A model generated the notes under the pieces. The model was given only the letters and a program-made list of their open reading frames with translations. It made no database searches and had not been told where the DNA came from. Shown here in pieces: positions 13,401 through 22,894 of a stretch of DNA of 64,000 nucleotides. Made by a program: the position numbers and the translations under genes. The first letter of the stretch is position 1. Every line of letters starts with the position of its first letter. The stretch is taken from the NCBI RefSeq assembly GCF_040712315.1, contig NC_134013.1, positions 2,081,001 through 2,145,000 on the forward strand, in the 5' to 3' direction. The stretch is from Castanea sativa. Taxonomy: Eukaryota; Streptophyta; Magnoliopsida; Fagales; Fagaceae.

Positions 13401-15052
13401 TATGTAAATCTTGGGTGTTACTATATCATTGGACTTCCACTTGGAATTCTAATGGGATGGGTTTTTAATCTAGGCCTTATGGTAAGTTTCCCAACTATAT
13501 ATCTGCCTTCTTTAATTTCTAGCTTTATGTGTCGGATTGTTAGCAAGCATCATTATGATTGGAATAATTTATAATGGCATCTTCATTCATATCATATCTT
13601 TTTTTTTTTTCGCGGCATATATATAATGTCATGATCACATTGCAATAGAAAATGATTTATGGACAACATGCCCAATGGCCATTATGATTTGTGATAGGTA
13701 ACTTTGCCTTGATAAATTTTTATATAACTTTTTTTTTATACAATTTTGATATGATAAGTTGTTAATAGCAGACAATAAAGTGATTTTAATAATAATTTCA
13801 AGCAAAAATTACTAATAAATCACCACCTATATTATGAAAAATATTGTACATATAGAATTACTCAATTTGCATTTCCAATAGTGATTTTTTATTTTTTATT
13901 TTATTTTTTTGGGTGCTGAATAACAAATTTCTTTGAGCAAGCGAATGGAAACCATGGACCTTCAATTAGGAATCGAAGAGGCAGAAATGGGCCCTGAAGT
14001 AGATTATAAATGAGCCAGCCTATCTTCACAGTTCACACAATATATGCTAACCTTACACTAAGAATGGAAGAGATGAGAATGGGCCCCGTAGCACGAATCA
14101 ACCCAACGGGTCACAACAAATGGGGGCCTTTATTGGCTGCTCCATTAACAAGAAGATGATTCCCAACAAAGAGCTTAATATGATAGTTCTATTATAGCCT
14201 AGAGGTCTTCAGATTTATTAGGGGTTTCAATTCGAATTAACGTGTCGGGTTCGTATCGTGTGGAGGTAGGGGTATTCGACTAAATGGCTCAACTCTAACC
14301 CGACACATTTAATAATCGTGTCATGATTCTTCAACCCTAACCCGACTTGTTAATAAGGCGGGTTGACCTGATCTAACCCATTTGATCCGCTTACCACTTA
14401 ATAAACGAGTCGTATTAGGTTGACACGAATGTAACGCAACCCATTTCAACCTGCATAATATTAAATATAACATCCATCTAGAAATAATTTTTTTTTTACA
14501 TCTCAAAATCAATGCATACATTTCAAGTCTTCAACCTACATTCAAAATAATATAGTTCAACAAAAATATAACATTCATCTAGAAATAAGTTCTTTACACT
14601 CCAAAATAAGTGCATACACTTCAACCCAAATTCAAAATAACATAGTTTAACAAAAATAAAATAACATGTTTAACAAAAATATAATATCTTTGGAACTCGC
14701 CAAATGCTAAGTATCATTATTGAAAGAATTTGAGCAAATAGTAGGCTAATCTTGACTATGAGTACGATTATCATCCATAGATTTTATTTTATAACCTATC
14801 TCAATAAACTCACTTGCAAGATATGCAGACGGTGTCCAACACAAATACAAACACCAAAAAAAAAAAAAAAAACACGACACAAGATAAAACCTACAGCCAT
14901 GGCCTTAATCAACAATTAATATATCTCATATATTAATAACAGCACATGGGGTTCGAAATATATAGAACAAAAACATTATGCAGAAAAAATTACTACAGAA
15001 TTTTGAAAGACCAAGAAAACAGTTTTCTTTAATTCTGAAACTCACTAAACAC

Positions 15053-15090
<38 letters not shown>

Positions 15091-15952
15091 AGTAACTAGT
15101 TTGAGACTTTGAGTTTGAGAATTGGGCATGAGACTATAAGATAGTAGAGTGAGTAGTATGACTGAAATTAAAAAATAAAAAAAATTAGAAATTTATAAGA
15201 AGGTTTAGAGACTTAGGGTTTGTAGGGTTTAGAAATTTAGGGTTTGTAAAATTTCAATTTCCAATTATATCCCATGTAAGTGTTTGTAATTACTCACTTT
15301 TTCTTTTTAAATTTAAAATATATGTTGGATATAAAAGGTATTTGACAAATCTAAAATAAAATGAATATTTATTTATTATACGAGTTAAACGGGTTATGTT
15401 AAGTGGGTCATTTCGGGTTGACATAAATAAATTGACGTGTCAAACGTGTCTATTGCGAGTTATGCAAGTTGACCCGTTTATGACACATTTCTTATCGTGT
15501 CGCTTTTGGGTTGACTCATTTATAACCCAAACCCATTAAGGCCCAACCCTAACCCGCAAAAACCCGTGTCGAGTTCATATCGTGTTCGCGGGTTGGGTCG
15601 AACATTGACACCCGTAAGATTTATCACCACACGTATGTCATCTATTCCAACTTTACTAAAATGCTTTTTAAAATTGATGTACCTGCAGGGAATTTGGGCT
15701 GGGATGATCATCGGTGGGACTGTCATTCAGACTGTTATATTGGCCATCATAACAATTCGAAGTGATTGGGAAAATGAGGTACACATTTCCATATATTTTC
15801 ACAATATATATGGTATCATCACTTCTACATATAAGCTGATATAAAATTCATAACCCAATGATTTCTTGGATTTGCAGGCTGCGAAAGCCAGCATACGTGT
15901 AAATAAGTGGTCAAATCCTAAACCAGACGATCAATCAGAGATTCTACATTAA
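7462..15952 (+). CDS. DETOXIFICATION 27-like MATE transporter, complete (8 exons)
   Basis: A MATE-family H+-coupled efflux carrier with about 12 membrane helices and two MatE repeats; substrate unknown. Exons read as 7462-7749, 7909-8450, 8629-8715, 8880-8936, 9576-9814, 13363-13481, 15689-15778 and 15878-15952. All introns are GT..AG, phases match at every join, and the total is 1497 bp or 498 aa, usual for the family. The start is ATG in context CCATGG, giving [20 protein letters not shown]. Recognisable blocks are [79 protein letters not shown] and [13 protein letters not shown]. Introns 5 (3.5 kb) and 6 (2.2 kb) are swollen by transposons. Substitutions at usually conserved spots ([18 protein letters not shown]) hint at divergence from the DTX27 norm. 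It is a tandem paralogue of 355-2111. Confidence 0.9.
9899..10613. mobile_element. PIF/Harbinger-like non-autonomous element in MATE intron 5
   Basis: Left end GAGCATCCATATTGGTAGAG and right end (reverse complement GAGCATCTACAATGGTGGTG) are inverted repeats flanked on both sides by TTA (9896-9898, 10614-10616), the 3-bp target duplication typical of PIF/Harbinger and Tourist elements. Length is 715 bp. The interior has a CCACAACCACC-type repeat and a GC-rich patch (10265-10345) unlike the surroundings. No transposase is seen. Confidence 0.75.
11056..11619 (-). pseudogene. Captured GUB_WAK-type cysteine-rich ectodomain fragment
   Basis: A 187-codon open frame with a probable signal peptide ([15 protein letters not shown]). 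Next comes a cysteine-rich galacturonan-binding-like domain: [20 protein letters not shown], then [10 protein letters not shown], then [13 protein letters not shown]. This arrangement is known from the extracellular parts of LRK10-like receptor kinases and ATL20-22 type RING proteins, where it is thought to sense cell-wall sugars. Here the frame stops after VICFCWR with no transmembrane, kinase or RING part, so it is a truncated copy. It sits antisense inside MATE intron 5, within a long-inverted-repeat transposon, and its last 40 codons lie in that transposon's left arm. Expression and function are doubtful; it could be a chimeric secreted peptide. Confidence 0.7.
11694..12923. mobile_element. 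hAT-like element nested in the Pack-MULE right arm
   Basis: Ends CAATGGCGGCTCTAG and, reverse complemented, CAGGGGCGGTGCTAC form an imperfect inverted repeat. The flanks AATATGAT (11686-11693) and GATATGAT (12924-12931) match 7 of 8 bases, fitting hAT. Removing it restores the match between the two arms of the surrounding element. Length is 1230 bp, AT-rich, no transposase. Its middle (about 12090-12440) has LTR-like sequence. Confidence 0.7.
12090..12440 (+). mobile_element. Possible copia-type LTR remnant
   Basis: A block of higher complexity inside the hAT-like element. It has GTTAGGGAAGTTGGGACAG, TAAGGGAGGG and AAGCAATAATACTCTCAAGC, a layout reminiscent of copia LTR ends. No TG..CA pair with target duplication was found, so limits and identity are tentative. 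Confidence 0.25.
14220..15616. mobile_element. 1.4 kb inverted-end element in MATE intron 6, absent from paralogue
   Basis: Flanked by AGATTTATT (14211-14219) and AGATTTATC (15617-15625), a 9-bp target duplication with one mismatch. The first MATE copy has a single uninterrupted CTTCAGATTTATCACCAC at about 1761, the empty site. The ends are roughly inverted: GGGGTTTCAATTCGAATTAA against the complement GGGTGTCAATGTTCGACCC, with CGTGTCGGGTTCGTATCGTG-like blocks at both ends. A (GA)n run lies at 15055-15088. No transposase seen; 9 bp fits Mutator but the family is not certain. Confidence 0.75.
15055..15088. repeat. (GA)n microsatellite
   Basis: Seventeen uninterrupted GA units inside the intron 6 transposon. 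Confidence 0.95.
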
Positions 15953-16740
15953 CAACTATATTACTGATAAATTTTGTTGCTGAGAAGACTCACCAATATT
16001 GTAGTGTGTATTCATAAATAAACTTTTTTTAAAACTTAAATTGTTTGTGTAAACCTTAATAATTATGTTCTCTTATATAGCCAATATAGGATCTATTTTT
16101 AATCCGTTTAGTTTGCTAAAATTGAAAACTTTTTGCTAAAATTAAAAACTTTTTGCTAAAAGTACTGTAAATAAAGGTAAAAAGTTAATTAAAATAATAC
16201 AGTGGGACTTATGAAAACTTTGAAGAATTTATTTAATTTTTTATTTTTCATATAAATTTTTTATATGCGTGTCATGTGGTTGTCGTAGATCAAACACATT
16301 AACTACCATAATTTATAGGAATTGAAAAATCTTTTCGATTTTGATGGCGTAGATTCTTACATAATAAACCATTTTGTAATTAATTAATCTGTATATTTGA
16401 GCCTCAAAAAAGGGAATTTGTTCTGGACATGGAAGAAAGCTTTAATTAATTTGGAAGAGCCACGAGAACTGATTAAATTGCTTAATTCAATATTTAAATA
16501 TCATCATTTTTTTTAGAAAGATCTAATTGCTAGTCCAGCAATATAAGATGGACTCATTTTCTGCATCAAATACTTAGGCCTGATAATATCGTCCTACATA
16601 CTCTACACAAATCAACAAGAACCCATGAATATTATGAGGATAAAAATGATATTAATCCATTTTAATATTAAAATGCATTATATTAATCCATTTTAATGTA
16701 GGAAATATATGAGACTAATTAACAAAATCAATAGAGTAAA
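15953..16740. other. 3' flank of complete MATE gene
   Basis: Matches the flank of the first MATE copy to about 16510. A segment at about 16095-16250 (TTTTGCTAAAA repeated three times, then AGTACTGTAAATAAAGG) has no counterpart there and resembles the interior of the MITE at 59411-59610, so it is probably a partial copy of that family. Confidence 0.55.
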
Positions 16741-16744
16741 TTCA

Positions 16745-16945
16745 AGAGATTAGAGGAAACTTATCGATGATAGAGAGAGCCAAGGCGTGGAACTCAATCC
16801 ACTGTCCTAAGAAATGATTTCGCCCCATTGGATTCAATTTATCCTTGGTGCAGAAAGGGCTCCGGCGATCACCCCCAGGATTCAACGGCAAGCTATGGTT
16901 GTGTGCACTCACAAGCCAAAGCTTTAAACTCGTATTAATGCCCAT
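16745..16945 (-). pseudogene. Decayed fragment resembling the GUB_WAK-type ectodomain
   Basis: The minus-strand frame contains FCTKDKLN and LGQWIEFH, matching SCTKDNYN and IGQWIDLY of the captured fragment at 11056-11619 in order and spacing. At DNA level, CTCAATCCACTGTCCTA and ATCCTTGGTGCAGAAAG parallel CCACTGCCCTA and GTCCTTGGTGCAAGATAG there. It has no intact start or domain. Similarity is short, so homology is likely but unproven. Confidence 0.4.
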
Positions 16946-17156
16946 AGAAATTGAAGGAAGAGTAAGACACGGAATTAAGAATTTTGTTGCTTTTTTGTAT
17001 ATGTTAAGAGATATCTTTACGTCTGTTTTTATAAGTTATAACAAGGTTGATTCGCACATGTTTGGAAATTTGCCGTGATAAACGTCCCCCTAAAATTTCT
17101 CCTTTTAAACTTTCATTTCATAGCTATAGAATTAAAGGTTGATTGTTGTGCATTTG

Positions 17157-17314
17157 GAAAAATTATTGTATACTCCTAAAGTACCATAAATGCGTATTTC
17201 CTCCTTTCACATGAATGGTGGGTCCTACTAATTAAATTTATGGTGAGATCCACCATTCATGTGAAAGGAGGGAGTACGAATTTAAGGTATTCCAAAATTA
17301 CCCAATAATTTTCC
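17157..17314. mobile_element. 158-bp hairpin MITE (Mutator-type target duplication)
   Basis: Almost the whole element is an inverted repeat: the left half CCTCCTTTCACATGAATGGT and its complement in the right half, with GAAAAATTATTG-like tips. The flanks GTGCATTTG (17148-17156) and GTGTATTTG (17315-17323) form a 9-bp target duplication with one mismatch. Confidence 0.85.
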
Positions 17315-17689
17315 GTGTATTTGGGATTGTGTTGAGGCAAAGGAAAGATCATGTTTTAAGGTGAAAATAAGGAATAGATGAGAGAAATTGGTGGACCAAA
17401 TGATCTAATGACAGAGGAGAGACCCAGCTGTTATTCCTTAATTTATTTTTACTAATTTAATATGAAACTTTTCCAACATATTATAAGGATAAAAATTATA
17501 TTAATCCATTTTAATATTAAAATGCATCATCATTTTATCTTTGACCTATTATCCTAAGTTGCCCGCAAGATGTTTCTAGAAGGAAGAATTTTGTGGAGTA
17601 GTTTTGTAGCTTGAGGAGAAATTAAAATTGTTAAGATTCTTAAAAAATAAAAATCAAACAATTTAAATTTAATCCTTTAATTTTGGTTA

Positions 17690-18560
17690 TAATTTTCAAA
17701 TTAGTTCTTTATGTTAAAATTATTATCAATTTAGTCCACTATTTAAATTGATCTTTTACTATTAAATTTTTTAATGAAAACTTACTAAATAAAATGCATT
17801 ATTCAAAAGATCTTATTGTTTGATTAATATTAATTTTAAAAAATTCTTAAATGACTTCATGCACTAATAATATATTTGGACAAAATAATTAAATTAACTC
17901 ATTTAGTTATTTACTCATAGATTTTACAATGAAATGGGCCAAAGTAAACCGAAATATACCAAATGGACCAAACCAGACTGAACTAGACCATTAACAGTTA
18001 GTTCATTATTTCAATGTTCTTTTTATTATTAAAGAATTAAGTGAAAACATTGATAAGATGATAAGATGAAATGAGGCATTATTTTTTTAAAAAAATCTTA
18101 TAATTTGATTAATATTAATTTAAAAATTGCTTAAATGACTTCATGCACTAATAATAAATTTTGAAAAAATAATATAGTTAACTCATTTAATTATTTACTA
18201 GCAGATTTTACAATTAAAATGAACCGAACTGGAATGAATTGGACCAAAATGGAGTAAATGGACCGAATTGGAATGAATTGGACCAAAGTGGAGTAAATGA
18301 AACGAACTGGACCTTAGTGGACCAAAATGAACCATTATTAGTTTAGTCCATTAATTATATTTAAATGTTCTTTTTACTAATAAAAATTTAAGTGAAAACA
18401 TTCATAACATACATTATTTAAAAGATCTTATTGTTTGATTAAAATTAATTTTAAAAAAGCTTAGATGACTTCACATACTAATAGATTTGAACAAAATAAT
18501 TAAATTAACTCATTTAATTATTTACTAATAGATTTCACAATTGAAATGGACCTAATGGAT
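17690..18560. repeat. Degenerate tandem repeat, three units of about 280-330 bp
   Basis: CTTAAATGACTTCATGCACT and variants recur at 17846, 18130 and 18460. Each is followed by AACTCATTTA(A/G)TTATTTACT, ACAAT..AAATG and a WRGACC-rich segment, and preceded by TTGATTAA(T/A)ATTAATTT. Unit 2 holds an inner 36-bp duplication (GGAATGAATTGGACCAAA, twice, 18231-18305). Non-coding. Confidence 0.8.
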
Positions 18561-18574
18561 TGAAATATTACATT

Positions 18575-18730
18575 GATGTAACTCAATGGTTGTCACTCTA
18601 TAAGTATAAATGCTTGTGGGGTGTGGAGGGCAAAGGCTAGAGTTCAAGTCTCCATGAGAGAGTTTCACACACATATATACTTAGATTAGATTAGAGTAGA
18701 AATTCTATCTTGTATAAAAAAAAATTTTAA
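18575..18730 (+). mobile_element. tRNA-derived SINE, copy 1
   Basis: A box A-like GTAACTCAATGGTTGTCAC is followed by a box B-like GAGTTCAAGTCTCC about 50 bp later, then TTTCACACACATATA, AGAGTAGAAATTCTATCTTG and an A-run tail. It closely matches the copy at 63622-63775. Target duplication not found. Confidence 0.7.
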
Positions 18731-19637
18731 AAATTTTTTAGATATTATATAAATATAAATGAGTAATATTTTATCACCATTTCATGATGCAGACCATTCT
18801 ATCTATAAAAAAATAATTAGATTTTTGTGAGGTCACATCATTGATCATTGATATTTGTTTAAAATTAAAACACATACTTTATGGGAAATTTGATTTATTA
18901 ATTTTTAAACAATGACCATAAAAAATAAAACCTTAAACTTGAAATTATTGTAATCCGCTATGGATTCTTAACCACTTATCAAGGTGTAAATGTCACCTTC
19001 TTCGAGTTGGTTGGAGGGTTTGGGCTCCAAACTGGTTTTGTTATTCTTTCCAATTATTTCTATCCAAAATTACTCATATCTATCACATCCTTAAAATTAC
19101 AAATTTTTTTAATCTTGGTGACATGTATTGTTAATCTTTGTGGTACTCTTCCGAATAGATACAATTAAAGTTAAAAGTATATTAGAAACGTTAAAAACCA
19201 TGACTTGAAGTTACAGTTTTCTTAATTTATGAAGATTATGTGTATTATGTGTGCAAATGTGCATAAAAAAACACTCCAAATAAATATCATAAAAAACACA
19301 GAATCCATGCAGCAGAATTTAGGTCAATTACAAGTGTCTCTTTGTATATATGACAATGACATATCTATTTAGAACAAGACATGTCACTGTCCCACCTACT
19401 AAATAACATAAGAAAACGCCATGGACATTGTCTTGTCTCTTGACAGTTTCTTAGGCAGGAACCAATAATGCACTCTACAAAAATAATTTTTAAGTACAAT
19501 ATTTTAAGCTATTCAATTAAATTGAGCAAAGATACTATCACAACATTTTACATAATTTTACCATTCATTTCGTACGTGATGAATGGTGAGTAATGGAGAT
19601 ATTCACCATTGTGTAAAACATGTGGCAATAGCATTAC
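18731..19637. other. Intergenic, no gene seen
   Basis: AT-rich. Near 19561-19612 a short inverted pair (ACCATTCATTTCG..GAATGGT) lies just past the stop of the ANTH gene and could be part of its 3' region; this is weak. Confidence 0.5.
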
Positions 19638-20645
19638 TCATTTGAATTCAATCGATTTAAACAACTGGCCCGAGTCAGCGATTTGCTTTCTGACCCGAGC
19701 TGACTCGCTAACTGACTCGTCTCTGTGTCCCATAGTCACCACCACCAGCCTCATTTCCTCTCTCTTTTCCCTCACCATCAACACCTTCTTCTTCGTCTGT
19801 CTTATCAAATCCCAAAACCCATCATTATCTTCTCGATTCAGCCTCTCTTTGCAATCCTCAAGCCTCTTCAACACGTTAAAAAACTGAGTCGACTCAGTAC
19901 CGCAGATCATACTTTCCATTCTATTCCCGAGTTCCACAACTCGTACAAATATTTCAGATTGAACCAACATGAAATCTTCACCAACGATTCTCATCACCTC
20001 GAAGACCAAACTGTTAACATGTAACGAATCCGGAGCTTCACAAATTTTCTCTGTAAAATCAACAAGAACATTTATTTCCTTTAATAATTCCGAGTTCAAC
20101 AAGCTCAAAACCTTTTGTTCTTTATCTTTGTTATCTACTCTGTATGAACATGAACAAAAGTAATAACCCAAAACCCTAGAAACCATCAAACTTTGTTCCA
20201 ATAAACCCGCGTACCATCTTACCCAATTCGACAATTCCCACGTTTCCACATCGGAATTGTCTCTAAAATTCGATAGGTTAAGGAAGTTTTTGCCACCAGA
20301 GCATGGATAAAAAGAGAGCTGGTCTTTTAGAATGAAGGAGCCCCTGTTGATAACGTTATGAATTGTGAGAAGGCATTTTAGGGCAACGGAAGCACTTTGC
20401 GTGTCATGCAAGCGATCCATTAGTACTTTTATGCATGCACACGCGGTGAGGCGGGACCCGTTGCCAAAGTTGAGAACGGCGGCAAGGCGCTTCTCAGACG
20501 GAGGAGACGGGTTGTGCGTGGTGGCGTGGAGGACCGCGAAGTTTACAGAGGCGTGGCATTTGGTTATTGATAGGGTTGCTTTGATCAAAGAGGCTTTGTC
20601 TTTGAGACTATCTATGAGATTTCTTAGCTTCTTTAGCCTACCCAT
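19638..20645 (-). CDS. ANTH-domain clathrin assembly protein (AP180/CALM type, At4g40080-like)
   Basis: A 335-aa, single-exon protein. The N-terminus MGRLKKLRNLIDSLKDKASL is typical of the small plant ANTH proteins, so the first ATG is the likely start. The ANTH core follows: KCHASVNFAVLHATTHNPSP then PSEKRLAAVL (residues 29-58), which includes the PtdIns(4,5)P2-contact region. Next come RLTACACIKVLMDRLHDTQS and CLLTIHNVINRGSFILKDQL, and WVRWYAGLLEQSL around residue 140. ANTH proteins bind membrane phosphoinositides and recruit clathrin and SNARE cargo in endocytosis. This short type lacks the long unstructured C-terminal tail with DPF and NPF motifs, ending instead in a charged helix-rich region. 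No intron or frameshift. Subfamily from recall. Confidence 0.9.
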   Translation of the reverse strand: MGRLKKLRNLIDSLKDKASLIKATLSITKCHASVNFAVLHATTHNPSPPSEKRLAAVLNFGNGSRLTACACIKVLMDRLHDTQSASVALKCLLTIHNVINRGSFILKDQLSFYPCSGGKNFLNLSNFRDNSDVETWELSNWVRWYAGLLEQSLMVSRVLGYYFCSCSYRVDNKDKEQKVLSLLNSELLKEINVLVDFTEKICEAPDSLHVNSLVFEVMRIVGEDFMLVQSEIFVRVVELGNRMESMICGTESTQFFNVLKRLEDCKERLNREDNDGFWDLIRQTKKKVLMVREKREEMRLVVVTMGHRDESVSESARVRKQIADSGQLFKSIEFK

Positions 20646-21089
20646 GGTGAGTCAAAGAAAGAGGATAAGGAGAGCCTAGAGAGGAAGGAGTGGGAAGAGA
20701 GAAGTATTAAGATGAATTTGAGAAAGCTTTAGAGATTTTTAATTTTATTAATGTGTGTATTAATTAATAATTAATTACTACTATATCTTTGTTTTATAGT
20801 AGAAACTCAACGTAACAATATATGTAATATAAGGTATAAACTTAAATAATAACTTGTGATGCATTGGTGCATGTATGGACCACAGTCAGCCTCGCGCCTG
20901 CCGTTTCTTACCGTTTCTTCTGTAAGCCATGTTTGTCAAATTTTGCGGATGGTAATATAAGAGCATGACTTTTGACTTTATGCTAAGTACCCAATTAAGA
21001 CCAGATAGAGAAAGGAGAAGTTCATAGTTATCGTTTTTTTTAAATTTGACCATCTCTACCATGTATGAAATTTCTGTCTTGATGCCCTC
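20646..21089. other. Upstream region of the ANTH gene
   Basis: Non-coding and AT-rich, presumably the promoter and 5' UTR of the minus-strand ANTH gene. No element is identified with confidence. Confidence 0.5.
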
Positions 21090-22102
21090 CAGGACGTAGC
21101 CAGAAAATTTTACTTGGGAGCTGAATTGTAGTATTGATATATTAACTATAGATCATATTGAATACAAAATTATTAACTTTGATATATTGTTATTTTCTTA
21201 AATATTAATGAACATACAAAAATTATATAGTTTATTATAGACAAATACCAAAAAAAAAAATCAAATAAAAGAACAGTTCGCATCAAAATTATGCCCAACA
21301 ATCTTTAATGGAATAAAGATAGCAATGCAAAAATGTGAACAAAAAAATCTTAAATACCCTTATGCATATCAACACACACATAGTGGCAGAAGAAATAAAC
21401 AAAAATAATACTAATGGTAAAATAACAATGATGATTGATAAAAGAGAGAAAAAAGAAAATGCACTTACATATTATGCATATCAACACACACATAGTGGCA
21501 GAAGAAATAAAAAAATAATAATAATACTAATGGTAATATAACAATGATGATTGATAAAAGAGAGAAAAAAGAAAATGCACTTGCATATTCACTTCTTTAA
21601 AGAGTCAAGAAGATGATGTTGCACCAGGAAAAAAAATGAATTAATAATTTTGGTTGAGATATGAGTTTTTGTGTTATGAAGAAAGAAAATGGGGCAATGG
21701 GCTGACACTAGCAGCTACAACAAAGCTCCGTAGGTACTTAAAGATGAAAAAAATATATTGAAATTATGTTGAAAAATGGGTTGTCAATGATACTAGAGAA
21801 TAAGTTATTATCCATTGGATTAATTATAAATTTTTTGGACAATGGAAAAGATCAACTATTAGTCATTATCTTTTGGACTAACTATAAATCTTAGGAATAA
21901 TTGGGGTGGACAGGTAATAAAGTTTTGAACAATTGATGAGGCTAACTAAAAATCTATTGGACTAATTAGAAATCTTAGAAATAATTGGGGGGTGGGGGGG
22001 GCGATTCTAATTTTTGGGGAGGACTATATCCTATTACTAGTATAGTTGTAGGAGAAGAAGAAAAAAATTGGGGGGGCCAGGAGCAATGTAGCTCCGCCCC
22101 TA
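21090..22102. mobile_element. hAT-like non-autonomous element
   Basis: Left end CAGGACGTAGCCAGAAA and right end (complement TAGGGGCGGAGCTACA) are imperfect inverted repeats. The flanks ATGCCCTC (21082-21089) and ATGCACTC (22103-22110) match 7 of 8. Right-subterminal G runs (GGGGTGGGGGGG, GGGGGGGCC) resemble the G-run in 2991-3577. No transposase seen. Confidence 0.65.
21363..21586. repeat. 112-bp tandem duplication inside the hAT-like element
   Basis: TGCATATCAACACACACATA, AGTGGCAGAAGAAATAAA, TGATGATTGATAAAAGAGAG and AAAATGCACTT recur at an offset of 112 bp (21363 and 21475) with few differences, suggesting a recent event. Confidence 0.9.
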
Positions 22103-22697
22103 ATGCACTCTAATATGAATATTCTAATTAAGAAAGTTATTATTAATTTTACTACATAACCTTATAACCTTATAGATTGACATGATGACATGACAATAAA
22201 ACTCACATCAACAATTGAAAAAAAAAATTCTAAATAATTTTCTTTCTTTGTGCCCTGTGTTTAACACATCAGTTTATAAGATATATTTAATATTATTTGT
22301 AACTTTATTATAATCACTCTTTTATCTAACTAGTATATAGGTGCTAATAACTTGTTGGCCAATTGATACCTTGTCCTCCCCCTGAAAGGACAATTCAATC
22401 GCAAGTTGAGGCAATGAGTAGGGGATATACAATAATTGTATAAAAGTACCCCGTCTATGGGTTGAGTTGTAGGGTAAATTATATTTTACCATAAATAAAA
22501 TAAAAAATAAGCCAACTCAATAATAAGAGCATTAACATTAGATATGCTAAAACACTTAAAATACTATTTTGGCACACCAAATAACCAAAAACTTGCTACA
22601 TTAGGTGTGGTAAATCTAAAAAAGTTTAGCAATGTAGTAATCTACTACTTGTAGTAATAATTGTAGCACACATGCCACTTAGTTTTATACTTTTTTA

Positions 22698-22793
<96 letters not shown>

Positions 22794-22889
22794 ACATTCG
22801 CTAATCTCTTACATAGCCACAAACCAAACAATTTCTACATCTCTTAACACCAAAATATAAAATTGAAATTAAACTACAATTTTACTTAA
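22103..22889. other. Intergenic with possible transposon end and (CT)n run
   Basis: GAGCATTAACATTAGATATG at about 22528, preceded by TAATAA, resembles the left tips of the Harbinger-like elements at 9899 and 48963, but no matching right end was found. A pure (CT)n microsatellite of about 44 units occupies 22701-22789. No gene. Confidence 0.6.
22701..22789. repeat. (CT)n microsatellite, about 89 bp
   Basis: Uninterrupted CT dinucleotides, the longest simple repeat of its kind in the window. Confidence 0.97.
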
Positions 22890-22894
22890 CCATG

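Noticed and set aside
22528..22552. Left end of a third Harbinger-like element
   Set aside because: Tip resembles GAGCATC-type ends, but no inverted partner with TTA flank was found within several kb.
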